From: Venturia oleaginea | Taxonomy: Eukaryota; Ascomycota; Dothideomycetes; Venturiales; Venturiaceae | Assembly: GCA_013176395.1 (NCBI GenBank) | Contig: JABMLP010000002.1 | Location: forward strand, 1,240,001 to 1,304,000 | Direction: 5' to 3' | DNA length: 64,000 nucleotides | Shown here: in pieces, positions 11,747-23,117 of the stretch | Numbering within the stretch: position 1 is the stretch's first letter | Layout of the letters: each line of letters opens with the position of its first letter | The notes under the pieces: model-generated | What the model was told of the DNA's origin: nothing | The model's database searches: none | What the model saw: the letters and a program-made list of their open reading frames with translations, nothing else | Program-made: the position numbers and the translations under genes

Positions 11747-12291
11747 TCACTGAAATCCAACAATTCCATTATCCGCCCGCCAGATCAAAACACGAAAAGT
11801 GAAATCCCCCACAGGCATCGTGTTTTCTACTGAGCATGTGGCTTCTGGGATTCCTCTTGCAGGAGTACTAAACGCTAGGTTTTATGTCCGAACACGCGTC
11901 AGCGGGCGAATGTTGATATTTCGTACTGGAGTAAATTAAGCTGCTGGACCGACGACTTATAGACATGCGATATACTTGAAGTTTTATACCACTGATCTAC
12001 TGCTCACAATTAATTACCGAGACAGATTCGACACCCGTATTTGGAGATCTGTATTGCGAACATTCTGGCAATCTAATTGTTGATAATGGCCAGATATTTA
12101 TCAATATTGATCTCGAGTTGGCGGAACTTGTTTGTAAATTGATATCGCTAAATTTCCAACAATTTGATAGATGTTGCCAGAATTTTATCAACAATAATCC
12201 CGAATTGGAGCATTCTGAAATTTGAAAAAAGTTTGAAGTGCTTGATTATTTATCGCTATCGATAATTCCCTGGCAATCGAAACTTTGAATA
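11747..12291. other. Intergenic AT-rich DNA with a hairpin-like relic
   Basis: No gene. Around 12075-12205 inverted segments built on ATTGTTGATAA / TTATCAACAAT flank CTGGCAA-type sequence, a relic palindrome similar in flavour to ones near 19.05 kb and 58.55 kb. Confidence 0.45.
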
Positions 12292-12977
12292 ACGTATTCG
12301 ATCACCCAACCCGTCAGATCACCCAACCGGTCAAAATTTGCCAAGACCCCAACTACTCTTCTTATTCTACTATGTCTCAACAACGTGATGAGTTACTACT
12401 CCAACACGAAGGGAGAATTCAGCTTGCAATCCAAGCTTTGAATACCGGCCAACTCCGAAGCCAACGGGCTGCTGCGAGCGCCTTCAACGTTGAACAACAA
12501 ACACTCTCCGATCGCGTCAGAGGAGTCCCATTTATCCTCGAAAGACCACCAAACGGTCGGAAACTTACCCTTACCGAAGAGCAAACGCTTGTCCGATATA
12601 TCCTCGACCTCGATTCGCGAGGATTTGCGCCCCGGCGGTGTGAGGTGGCAGATATGTACTATAGAGTATGGGACTGCAGCAGCGCAGGTAGCTGCAGAGG
12701 CGTCTGTAGCGCCTCAGGGATCGAAGAAGGCTCGTGGTAGTGGTGATCAAGAAACAACCCGACCAACTCAACGGCGCTGTGGGAACTGCGGCGCAACTGG
12801 GCATAATGCGCGAACTTGTAAAAAAGATATCGAGATATCTTCTGAATCAGATAGCAGCACGACGGACTTGGAATCTATTGTTAATAGCGATGAAATTGAA
12901 GAGTCGTAATATAAGATGGTCGCGCCAAGAAATTTTGACCGGTCGGGTGATCTGACGGGTTGGGTGATCGAATACGT
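12292..12977 (+). mobile_element. Internally deleted Fot1/pogo-family element (non-autonomous), TIRs and TA duplication
   Basis: A 686-bp deletion derivative of the pogo family also present at 45873-47674 and 55186-57038. Both ends read ACGTATTCGATCACCCAACC inward and the inverted repeats extend about 48 bp with one or two mismatches. TA dinucleotides flank both ends (12290-12291 and 12978-12979), the usual target duplication of this superfamily. Inside, the transposase N-terminus is present up to EVADM near 12655. It then joins directly to the C-terminal segment that begins at the YGTAAAQVAAEASVAPQGS part. The whole catalytic DDE domain is missing. The end structure is clean enough for cross-mobilisation by an active relative. 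Confidence 0.88.
12372..12909 (+). pseudogene. Pogo transposase fragment: N-terminal HTH plus C-terminal zinc knuckle, catalytic core deleted
   Basis: Starts at MSQQRDELLLQHEGRIQLAI (12372) with the psq-like HTH (RAAASAFNVEQQTLSDRVRG) and the start of the CENP-B-type HTH (LTEEQTLVRYILDLDSRGFA). After the deletion near 12655 the frame shifts and the original tail continues in another frame: AAAQVAAEASVAPQGSKKAR, then the CCHC knuckle RRCGNCGATGHNARTC, ending at 12909. It cannot encode a working transposase. Confidence 0.8.
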
Positions 12978-14204
12978 TATTGCTAGAAAATCATCGATAT
13001 CGATATTCATTTTAGGTGTATCTAGCTAGATAAAACAGTTGTTCGCCTTTTCCGAGAGTTGGAAGGCAAGGAAGCGATTCTCCATATAATACGCCCGATT
13101 TCAGTTTTCACAATGCCCTTTGCCGGTGAATGAGCTTTTTGCAGATTGTTACACGCGATGGTCCCTAGGATATTTCAGTATGCTCAAATTTCTGCTCTAA
13201 TGACGGCCAATCTTCAAGTATACTCAATGATCCCGAACCTTCAGACCACGCTTCCAGTCTTCCAACTCTTCTCCTGAGACTGCTTTCTGAGAAATGATTT
13301 GATTTATCGTCTCGATCATAGTCTGGCTTTCTTTGCTTTGGGGGATTTGGTCTTGCCAGCTAATCTTGACCCATCACCTTCAACCTCGGCTATCAACTGC
13401 CGCAATAGGTTTCGACCAGTCTTCCTGTCTTCCAACTCTTCTCATGATACATCTTTCTTCGAGATGATCTTACTCACCGTCTTGATGACAGTCCTGTAGC
13501 GGACCAGGTCAGGAATTCCACTGCTACGAATCTTCTATCCTTCCAACAAATCCTGCTTATCCTCCCAGATTATATCTCGCATGAGGGCTGCTCGCTCTGT
13601 GGGATTTAGAAATCCAAAGAACTATTGAGTACGATCCCGAGTATTATCTTTATTGTGATGTGAAGAGGTTTCGCTCGTGGTATCGTCGTCGAAGTCAGAC
13701 TCTCTGCTTGCCAATTATCAACGTTCACCAGCGCTGAGCTTGTGGCTAGTAGGAAAGGTAGAGTGCCCATTAGATGAGGAGACTGATGGGCTGGGTCGGA
13801 AATGCTTGTTAGAGTTTGGTGTACCCGCCGTACTCTAGGGGGTGTTGGGAGACGGCCTCACTTGCAAGCGCGCAGTTGGGTTCGCCGACTGAAAAGTGTC
13901 AGCCGTATTTCCAAACTCTTCACGATTTTCTGGTTGTGACTACATGATGGATGGTTCAAGAGTAGATGTGTAGGCAGTGACGACTGATATTTATGAAGTA
14001 GTTGTTGAGTTGATGGAGGATAAGATGGTGGAAGAGCTTAAGGAGTGAGTTTTGGTGGGGCCGGCGGAACCGGGGATAAAGAAGGAGAGTGACGGGTAAG
14101 GTGAGGAATGGAGTTACGGGTAATGTCAAAGTGAGATTTGACACTCAGGGATACCGTAATGATATAAAAAGATGATACGCGCCGTAAGGAGGGCCGATCT
14201 CTGC

Positions 14205-14505
14205 GTTCAGCAGGAGATATTAAATTGAAGAGTTCCCTCATAAGGCTTATTCGATTCGTTCAAGTGTGAAAGGACCATACCCGCCGTAAGCAAGGCAGAC
14301 CTCTGAGCGCGGCCAGAGATATGTAGAAAGTATTGATTGAAGCTTGCTACGGAGGTGGCCGGAAGGCCCCTATATAAGCGCCCAGCGCTATCCCCAAATG
14401 GGACACAAACAAACAAGGAGAATAGCCACTTCCTCCAACAAGATATTGAGATTGAAGAGTGCTATCAAATAGCTCATCGGATTCCGTCAAGTGTGAAAGG
14501 ACGAA
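14205..14505. repeat. Degenerate direct repeats, possible old LTR or element fragments
   Basis: Copies at about 14214-14273 and 14441-14502 share a GATATT-to-GAAGAGT block, a CTCAT(A/C)..ATTC block and the ending TCAAGTGTGAAAGGAC. Spacing is about 228 bp. The intervening piece repeats the CCGTAAG..GGC.GA.CTCTG.G motif seen just upstream. No terminal repeats or target duplication were identified. Confidence 0.4.
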
Positions 14506-15953
14506 GCGGGCCAATTTGTCGGCGGAATTTTGAGCGAGCGGCGCGAGGCGTTACGTCTTGCTATATCGGGTGCAGTTTTTGTGGTAGCCTGCTGTATGAA
14601 GGAAGGCCTTGGAATCGTACCTGCCTCGGATGAGATTCGAGGCTTGGCAGTAATGTTTGTTTACTCCTACGGCTTGAACCATTGTACTTAGAACATATGC
14701 ACAATAATACAATCTTGACAGCGATCCATACACTTCCACTGACTCTACATTCAATTGTTCACCTGCTTTAAGTAAGTCTGCAACCTGTCCAATCGTTGAA
14801 TTTCAAAGTCTGCCCCTGAAAGTGACAACAGTTATCCCATATCGGTATTTTCCATGTGGGAAATCGGCACTTTAGCAACAAGAACGACAAAGGTTAGTAA
14901 TCGAGCGAGCAGTACGCGATTATGGTAGCATAGGATCTTAGGCCTACCTTTATTCTTTCCGGATCGTGCTGGTATTGAGTCCCATCTACACCTTGTAGTT
15001 GATTCATACAGCAAGAGTTTGTTGCTGGATTCTTGAATTTTTCTTCTCCTTTCTTTTTAGGGTTGCAGCAGGCTCGCTCACTTTCCGGGCCTGCTGTTGC
15101 AAGACTGCGGGTTTTAGCTACGGAGACTGGTGATTAATTATCCGAGATACTTACCAGATAAGGTATCCGAAGATAATAGCAAGGGGGGCAGAACGCATGA
15201 TTTAGTAGGTAATAGGAATTTGTTAAACGTGGGGTAAGAAACTGCGGTTAAAGTGGGCAGACTGAAAGAGAACTAGTCTTCGGGAGAGAGGAGGCGTACG
15301 AGGATATTAAATATACCTCTAGACCGCCTAACGAGGCTCGAGGAATACCAAGTACTTTAGAATATAGGATACTATAATATCTGGGTAAAGCAACGTGCCC
15401 CATTGGTATAAAAACATGCGGTGTTCTACGGGAATCTATGTTCATTATTAGATATCCGCCATAATGTTACGGATACTGCCACGTGGACATGTATTCGTTT
15501 GTATTCGGATGTATTTGATTGCATTCATGTGCATTCAAATGCATGCCACTCTATTTCTTTATGATTGGTTGATCGTTCACAGATGTATAAGATCACGTGT
15601 GGTTCATTCTCGTCATTCTCGTCATTCTCGGCGAAATGAACAAAATGAACTTCCAGGTTCATTTGCTTCATTTTGTTCAAAATGAACATAATGAACATAT
15701 TGAAGAGCTAGGATTTCTTAGGAGATGAATCTCTACATGAAGGACGAGACTCTGCTCCCTCAGTGTCTCGTATCTTCACTCTCTAGTTACTTAGCTATTT
15801 GTGACGGCACGGCATATCCATACGAAGGCACAAGGCACTTCAGAACATGTCACCGAATTACACTTAGGATCTAAGGTCGAGAGGTAAGAGTTTCGTAAGG
15901 AAACTCCGACTAAGTAGAAAGTGCACGAGCCATGGCACGTGATTTAATGGTCA

Positions 15954-15967
15954 CGAATGGCGAGGTC
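15954..15967 (+). repeat. Target-site duplication, left copy (of LINE-like insertion)
   Basis: CGAATGGCGAGGTC, 14 bp, matches the copy at 18468-18481 exactly and brackets the LINE-like insertion. Confidence 0.8.
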
Positions 15968-18467
15968 CCCAGTTATGGCATTGGCAAGAGTAGGAGCGCG
16001 ATATAGCAAGCAGGGAGAGCGACTAGCAGCAGATAGGCTCCGACATACATGAGCAAGCTACACGAACGATGCGTCCACCAAAGACAACAGCAACCATCTA
16101 GTCACTATCTTCCGGCTAGTCCATCACCCCAGATGACACTGCAACGCTCCGAGTCGACGAGTCACCGCTAGAACGGCAATACCTTCAACACAACTCAAAC
16201 ACCAGACGCCCGGTGTGCAACAATCGGCACCACACACCACTGCAACGACTAGACAACCTCTCCCAACGTCTTGGCAAACCGTCCTGCTACAAGCTGTTGC
16301 CCAGAGCCTTGAGCCTCTCCCCAAACTGTTGCCTCCCAGTTATGGCATTGGCAAGAGTAGGTGCGCGACACAGTAAGTAGTAAGGACGCATAGAAGGAGC
16401 CTATTGGCGGCAAATCCCCTCCCTGTAAGCTAGCAGACGTAGCCTTGAGCCTCTCCCCAGACTGTTGCGTCCCAGTTATGGCAGTGGCAAGAGTAGGTGC
16501 GCGATATAGCAAGCAGGGAGAGCGACTAGCAGCAGATAGGCTCCGACTATAAGACGACAGGTCTACAACACAATCGGTGCGACACGATACGGCAGCTGCT
16601 AGAGAACCTCATCTACTATCGTCTCCGCAAACCGTCCTGCTGCAAGCTGATGTCCAGAGCCTTGAGCCTCTCCCCAAACTGTTGCGTCCCAGTTATGGCA
16701 TTGGCAAGAGTAGGTGCGCAACACAGTAAGCAGTAAGGACGTATAGAAGGAGCTTATTGGCGGCAAACTCCCTCCCTACAAGCCAGCAGACGTAGCCTTG
16801 AGCCTCTCCCCAGACTGTTGCGTCCCAGTTATGGCAGTGGCAAAAGTAGGAGCGCGATATAGCAAGCAGGGAGAGCGACTAGCAGCAGGTAGGCTCCGAC
16901 TATAAGACGGCAGGTCTATAGCACGATCGGCGCCATACAATATGGCAGCTACCACACAGCCTCGTCCACGGGCATACCCGGAGTATCACACCCAAGCAGC
17001 GAAATCACGACTACGATGGTTACTATTGTCTCCAACATCACACAACCAAATACACTGCCGCATAGGAATCTGGTGCAAGGCAACTTTCACAAGCAGAAAC
17101 ATACTTAGGGAACCCATTGGCCTTGAGGGATAAGGCGAAACAGATAGACAAAGCTGAGCATAAGAGGGAGACTGTAGGTAGAAGGATAGCGAAACACGAG
17201 GCATTGCCTCTTGAGTCTACATAGCACAGATATACTAGCAGAGTAACCAGTATCTACAAGAGCCAGCGGGCATTTGGAGATACTGGTTAAGGGAAAAGAG
17301 GGAGGACGGAGGGGACAGCTGGTCTTGTTTCAGTGAACGGGGCGAAGTGGGGCGCGGTGGATTATATAATCTATCACGTGTCGGCTGTCTGATGAAGTCC
17401 TCCTAACCGGACATAGCTGCCTGATTAAGCGGCTGCAACCGAGTAGGATAAAATCAATCAATCAATCAATCATTGGCAAGAGTAGGAGCGCGATATAGCA
17501 AGCAGGGAGAGCGACTAGCAGCAGATAGGCTCCGACTATAAGACGACAGGTCTACAACGCAATCGGTGCGACACGATACGGCAGCTGCTAGAGAACCTCA
17601 TCTACTATCGTCTCCGCAAACCGTCCTGCTGCAAGCTGAGGTCCAGAGCCTTGAGCCTCTCCCCAAACTGTTGCCTCCCAGTTATGGCATTGGCAAGAGT
17701 AGGTGCGCGACACAGTAAGCAGTAAGGACGTATAGAAGGAGCTTATTGGCGGCAAATCCCCTCCCTACAAGCCAGCAGACGTAGCCTTGAGCCTCTCCCT
17801 AGACTGTTGCGTCCCAGTTATGGCATTGGCAAGAGTAGGAGCGCGATATAGCAAGTAGGGAGAGCGACTAGCAGCAGGTAGGCTCCGACTATAAGACGGC
17901 AGGTCTATAGCACGATCGGCGCCATACAATACGGCAGCTACCAGACAGCCTCGTCTACGGGCATACCCGGAGTATCACACCCAAGCAGCGAAATCACGAC
18001 TACGATGGTTACTATTGTCTCCAGCATCACACGACCAAATACACTGCCGCATAGGAATCTGGTGTAAGGCAACTTTCATAAGCAGAAACATACTTAGGGA
18101 ACCCATTGGCCTTGAGGGATAAGGCGAAACAGATAGACAAAGCTGAGCATTAGAGGGAGACTGTAGGTAGAAGGATAGCGGAACACGAGGCATTGCCTCT
18201 TGAGTCTACATAGCACAGATATACTAGCAGAGTAACCAGTATCTACAAGAGCCAGCGGGCATTTGGAGATACTGGTTAAGGGAAAAGAGGGAGGACCGAG
18301 GGGATAGCTGGTCTTGTTTCAGTGAACGGGGCGAAGTGGGGCGCGGTGGATTATATAATCTATCACGTGTCGGCTATCTGATGAAGTCCTCCTAACCGGA
18401 CATAGCTGCGTGATTAAGCGGCTGCAACCGAGTAGGATAAAATCAGTCAATCAATCAATCAATCAAT
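15968..18467 (+). mobile_element. LINE-like (non-LTR) non-autonomous insertion, apparent head-to-tail dimer with (AATC)n tails
   Basis: A 2.5 kb insertion bounded by an exact 14-bp direct repeat. Its + strand 3' end is an (AATC)n simple-repeat tail, as in Tad/I-clade retroposons. An identical tail occurs internally at about 17452-17471, followed at once by a second, 5'-truncated copy (17472-18467) that matches the last ~1 kb of the first copy, including the GTGTCGGCTGTCTGATGAAG and GGACATAGCTGC segments. The first copy's 5' part holds a ~353-bp tandem repeat. I see no reverse transcriptase, endonuclease or long ORF in any frame, so it must have been mobilised in trans or is a truncated 3' end. 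Confidence 0.72.
15970..16965 (+). repeat. Tandem repeat of about 353 bp within the LINE-like element
   Basis: CCCAGTTATGGCA(T/G)TGGCA recurs at about 15969, 16336, 16471, 16688 and 16825, and again in the second copy near 17678 and 17813. Two alternating sub-blocks (~135 and ~217 bp), marked by GCGCGACACAGTAAGCAG and GCGCGATATAGCAAGCAG, form a ~353-bp higher-order unit. Confidence 0.75.
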
Positions 18468-18481
18468 CGAATGGCGAGGTC
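18468..18481 (+). repeat. Target-site duplication, right copy
   Basis: CGAATGGCGAGGTC, identical to 15954-15967. The first C may belong to the AATC tail, so the duplication is 13 or 14 bp. Confidence 0.8.
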
Positions 18482-19936
18482 GGCGGGATTTTAGCATGTA
18501 CTCAAATATCGTCCATCTCATCAATTCAATTGCTTCCATTACCAACCCAATTATCAAATTTGTAAGTGCATCATCTCTTCCATTGCGTTTCTGCTCTCTG
18601 CGGAATGAACCGGCAAGGCAAGGCTGTGAACAGTCAGGCCTATCGAGGAAGTGCCAGACGAGCAAGGCTGTGACCGTCACGCCTATCGAGGAACTGCCAC
18701 CACACATTCGACCAAGAAGAGAGCCAGGCTGTGACCGTCATGTCTGAGCAAGACCACAGAACCCGGACTGAATATGGTCGTTAGATTGACTTGGAATTGC
18801 AGCTTGGAATCGCAGCATCCTGACACCATCATGTGTAGTAGCATGCTTGTTCTGCTGCTTGTGTCTTGAGATGTTCGAATGCTAACAATTAGATCTGGTA
18901 AATTCAGCCTCGCGCTGTCATGTCGAGCCAGTTTACCTCCATGGCTGATGGAAAGAAGGTGTTCGGACAGAGCCTACCTCTGTAAGATCCGACGTATAGC
19001 AGCAGCTCTAGACTTTGTTAGTTCTGATAAAGTCCCTTAGCACAAGATCAATATCGATAATTTTCTGGCGACTCAAGAAAGAGTATTCGCCAGAAATCAA
19101 TCGCCATTGATATTGGATTAGAAGCGTTGTTCTGACTTAAGCTTATCACCGAAAGATAGACAGCATCCAGACGGAAAATAAGCCTTGCGAATTTGAGTCA
19201 TCTCTTTCACAAGCTTCATATCACACGTATGAACTTGTCTCTCCGAGCTGCTTACAGGCCGCCCGCCCCCTACGGTCCTATTTGCCAGCCCTCCTAATCG
19301 ATGAAAGAACACTAATTTATAAAGTTTAGAGCAAGGTCTCTATTATAAGAGCCAACAGACTTTGTGACTCTGGTCTCTAATTTCATCAACGACTTCTCCC
19401 TATTCAAACCATAAAAGTCCACACAAGCCAACGCAAAATCAGATATCGGCATCAACCTCGCGCAGAACCATTCCAGCGAGAATCCATTAAAGATAATTGA
19501 TTTCGATGACTCTCAAATAGATAAGATGAGTATATGTTTCTGCAGAAAAGTAAGCTTGGCGAAGATGAAGAAATGTTGACTTGGAAGACACCGTAGAAGA
19601 AACTTATCTAGAAGAAGAACTACGACTAGGTTCATCACAAGTGCCAGTCTTCAAAGTCTATTGTCACTCGGTTCCGTCCCAAAAAGAGTCAAACAGATGA
19701 AAAGGTCACGAAGGAAACGCACAAAGGCCAGGCAGAATATACATTCGTTATGTCTAGTCAATGTCCAATAACATCAGATTCGAACTGATCATCTAAAGCT
19801 TTTATTTGAAAGTCTATGATGAAGGTGACAGGACAATTCCCAACCAACCGCCCACTCCGCCTAGTGCCAGCCAGCCAATACTCAAATGCGCATTAAACAT
19901 CACAAATAAAGAACATCAAATTGCCTTGTATTAAAT
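18482..19936. other. Intergenic DNA with small repeats
   Basis: No supported gene. Near 18617-18740 a GGCTGTGACCGTCA(C/T)G segment recurs two to three times at ~46-60 bp spacing with CCTATCGAGGAA. Near 19045-19125 an inverted repeat (CAATATCGATAATTTTCTGG against a reverse-strand CAATATCAAT..TTTCTGGCGA) forms a hairpin-like relic. The last ~100 bp is the acl2 3' UTR. Confidence 0.45.
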
Positions 19937-21840
19937 CTACGAGCTGAATTCCTTGATCTCACTGGTCTTTCCGTTGAGCGCGAGCGGCACGATACCCGAA
20001 ACGTGCATATCTGGGCCATACACCTTTTGAAATTATTAGCTTTGTTATAGTGGTCTAGGAGCCGTTATTGTTACTTACGTGCATGTCAAGACCAAATTCT
20101 TGTCCGAAGGACTTAATGTTCTTGAGACCTTCTTGGTAATTAGGACCAGCTCTTCGGATCCAGATCTGGACTTTGTGCTCGTTCAGCATCGGTGCGACTT
20201 CCTTCAATGCGCGAATGACACCCTTGAATGTGGACGCGACGTTGGTGAAGTTGGCAATACCTCCACCGATGAAGAGAACCTTGCCCTCTGGTCGCTGAGG
20301 TGCGCGGAACATGAGGTCCAAAACTGTGCGAGCGTAGTGGAAGGTTTGCGTCTCGGTTGGTGCACCAGAGTATTCACCGTAGTTGGCGAGCTCATTGGCA
20401 AAGCCAGCGGATGCGATGGCATCGGCGTAGACGACAGATGCACCACCACCCGCGACGAGTGTCCACACACGACCAGAGGCGTTGAGGATGGTGAGCTTGA
20501 GGGAAGCACCAGTCTTGGCGTCCATGTCGGCGATGTAAGCCTCCTCCTTGCTGAGCTCACGGCCGAAAGGAGCTGGGAACTCCATTGGTGGGCCAGCATC
20601 GACGGTAACCTTGGCATCCTTCATGACTGGCAGACCGAGAGCAGTGGCAGAGCGCGCGATGGCCCATTTGACGCCACACTCGAACTCGGCAGTCTGGTCG
20701 ATCTTGGCAGCCAAGTCGAGGAAGTGGACATCGGCGCTGGTGGCCTCCTTGTTGGGAATCACGACGAGAGGATTGATTTCGAGGTATGTGAATTGGCAGT
20801 CGACGTAGACAGCGTATAATCTGGAGATGAAGTCGACGAGGACCTTGTGTACACCGGTTGGGACTTTCTTGAGGAGAACCGAGGCAATCTCCTCGTTGGA
20901 TGGGTATTGCGAAAGGTCAACTGGAATGAGGAGCTTTTCAGCCTTCTCGTCCACGTCACCAACATCAACACCACCCTCGTGGGTGAAGAAGATCCAGTCG
21001 CCCTATTCCAAGAACCGTTAGCTGGGTGTTTATTAATGCGGTGGAACAAATTGACAGCGGACTCTTCCGCCCGATGCAAGTACCGTCGTAGCGGGGAGAT
21101 GCATATTAAGGTTGCGAGTGCGTGCGAAGGTGGCCCACACTACTGCCTTGCCTAGCCTGCCAGGATAATTGTTTCCCTTCGCCCGAGCTGGTTGGCCGAA
21201 GCCGAAGCAGACTGCCAGCAAAACCACAGCTTCGCCCACATTCCGAGCAAAATAATTGCATGAAGAATTTTGAGCAATTTGACTTGACGGTGCTCCAAAT
21301 TAATGCAGAAACAGAGATGGGATGACTTGAAATATTCGACATACCTCTCGGACCTGGAATAATGGTTAGTTTTTTGATTTATTCTTTGTACTAGTCATGC
21401 CAACTCACTGATTGGATGCAGATGTAGTACTCGGTGCCGTCTGGATGTGGGACAAATGGCTCCACTAGGAAGCTTCGTAGAACACCATCGACCGTCTCCA
21501 CGCGCTGCTCCTTCTTTGCTCGTGCAGCAATCCACTCCTTTGCCTCTGGCCATGTCTTGTTCAAAGCCAAAAGCCCGCTCTTGCCTCGTCGCTTGATCAA
21601 TTGATCTGGCTTTGCAACGAACTTCGCGCCTGGAGTAAGCAACCATGGGTATTTCGTCTCGGCAGCATCTAGCAATCCCATGGTATCATCTTCATCGCTG
21701 AAGTATAGCTGGCACAGCTTGGGAGGTGGGTTATGCGTCGCAGACTTTGGGAGAGGAGTAGGCTTGATGACTGGTGCTCGGGTGAGATGGTAGTTGAGGA
21801 TGGCCTTGCCGTCGGCCTCGAGGATGGATTTTGCAGACAT
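19937..21840 (-). CDS. acl2: ATP-citrate lyase subunit 2 (N-terminal ATP-grasp/citrate-binding half)
   Basis: Small subunit of cytosolic ATP-citrate lyase, which makes acetyl-CoA and oxaloacetate from citrate, CoA and ATP. Four exons: 21409-21840, a 9-bp microexon 21345-21353, 20079-21002 and 19937-20023; 483 aa. The microexon encodes only Val-Arg-Glu and restores the conserved [19 protein letters not shown]. Introns are 55, 342 and 55 nt; the microexon's flanking introns both carry CTAAC branch sites. N-terminus [22 protein letters not shown]-grasp region [20 protein letters not shown], and citrate/CoA-binding [20 protein letters not shown] with [14 protein letters not shown]. The last exon adds [19 protein letters not shown]. 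It is divergent from acl1, the arrangement usual in ascomycetes. The AGREE-like Ser/Lys sites of animal ACLY are not assessed. Confidence 0.95.
21345..21353 (-). other. acl2: 9-nt microexon of acl2
   Basis: GTCCGAGAG between TTCCAG upstream and GTATGT downstream. It is the only way I find to restore the invariant SVREGDW stretch of the enzyme in frame. Confidence 0.85.
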
Positions 21841-23117
21841 GTTGAGAGGATGCTAATGGTACTGTGCAGAGAGAAAGAGTGAGCTTCGTGGTGATATGAT
21901 GAAGAGGAGGGATCGAGAGTCTATGGGTATCAATGGGTAGGATGAGAGTGCAATAGGAGGACAGGCTAGTGGGGGTGTATCAACGGAAATTGAATTGGGG
22001 AGCAGGTGAATGCAAGTCCGAGATGTTTCTATCGTCGGAGTGCGTCAGGGGCGCCCGGATCTCACTATTTCCCAACCCAACCCGAGGGTCGATGTTTTGT
22101 GCACCCTAGCTCTGCAGGCTGTTGAGACAGAAATAGCTCAGTGCGGTGAAGCAGAAGGGCTGTTAGGCGGGAAACTTACACAGTCAGATGCTGTTGAAGT
22201 GGCGCAAGAGAATTACTGAGACGATGGGAAGAGTTTGCGTTGGATTGAGGAGGACAAGTTAAGGCAGGAGTGATTCAATGTCTCCTCTATAAAAATGGTT
22301 GTTTTGGTGAGCGAGGAAGGTGGGCTACCCTTGCACTATTTCCCCGCTAAAAGTCACATAATAGTACCTGCTCGGCTACCACCGCTTTGTTGAGCGTAAA
22401 ATTAAATTGAATTGTCTGGCATTCCCAACGCTTGATAACGACATTTGCGACTCAAAAATCGAGCAATTGCAGTGCACTCGAACAAGACACGATAGCCTCA
22501 TCCCAGCTTCAGTCTGCCCTTCAGACGGTAGGACAGAACATTCGGAATCCGGAAAACCGTTGGAAGCAATTCGGCTCCCCAAGCTTCGTACCCCGGTTTC
22601 TCACCACAGCACCAAAGTTAGACCAAGGGCTGCAGCGCTGGGCCACTAGGAGTATTCTTCGAAAGGGGCCGGAGGAAAACCCTTGTAAGTTGAGCTTCAG
22701 AAAGGTTCAACGGCCACTATCTCTCCTCGCACTTCCGAGACCACTGCATTGAATCAATCGCCATTACACCGCTGCCGCTCTTCTACGAAACGCACTTCTC
22801 TCACAATATCTCCATCTCCATCAACAACAACATCCCTCCCTCCCACCACAATTATACCCGTTCCGTTGCACTTCAGTTGTGAGTATGCCCCTCCATTCTT
22901 TCACTCGTCTCACCCATTCAACAACATCTGCGCACTTTGTGGGGCCCTTGAAAAACGGACACACGACACCATCATCTACAACAACGATACAACATCTCAA
23001 AACAACTTGGCATCCGTTGTGAAGCTCAAATTGAAACCATTGAATCGATCTGAAATCTAACAATCACTTCAACAGAGCTCCATTTCCACCGAATACCTCC
23101 CCCTCCTTTTTACCAAC
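21841..23117. promoter_or_regulatory. Shared bidirectional acl1/acl2 promoter region
   Basis: 1277 bp between the two start codons. The acl1-proximal 370 bp is a pyrimidine/CA-rich leader (22745-23117) typical of highly expressed fungal genes. The open frames here start at non-ATG codons or have no conserved features. Co-regulation of the two subunits is expected because they act in one hetero-oligomer; specific factor sites were not assigned. Confidence 0.65.

Larger units (their letters stand above)
12978..15967. other. Gene-poor AT-rich relic DNA with degenerate repeats
   Basis: About 3 kb without a supported gene. Two related segments at about 14214-14273 and 14441-14502 share GATATT..ATTGAAGAGT and GTCAAGTGTGAAAGGAC; a third partial copy lies between. 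A TATATAAGC box at 14370 precedes one of them, so these might be old LTR pieces, but I cannot show termini. Around 15597-15700 there are repeated GTTCATT/AATGAAC blocks including a 12-bp perfect inverted repeat. The composition suggests long mutational decay, possibly RIP; this is inference. Confidence 0.45.

Noticed and set aside
17452..17473. CRISPR-like or centromeric repeat interpretation of the 16-18.5 kb repeats
   Set aside because: Repeats are ~353 bp, in a eukaryote, with simple-repeat tails and a target duplication; a retroposon explains them better.
20079..20819. 246-codon plus-strand frame opposite acl2
   Set aside because: Antisense shadow of a highly codon-biased gene.
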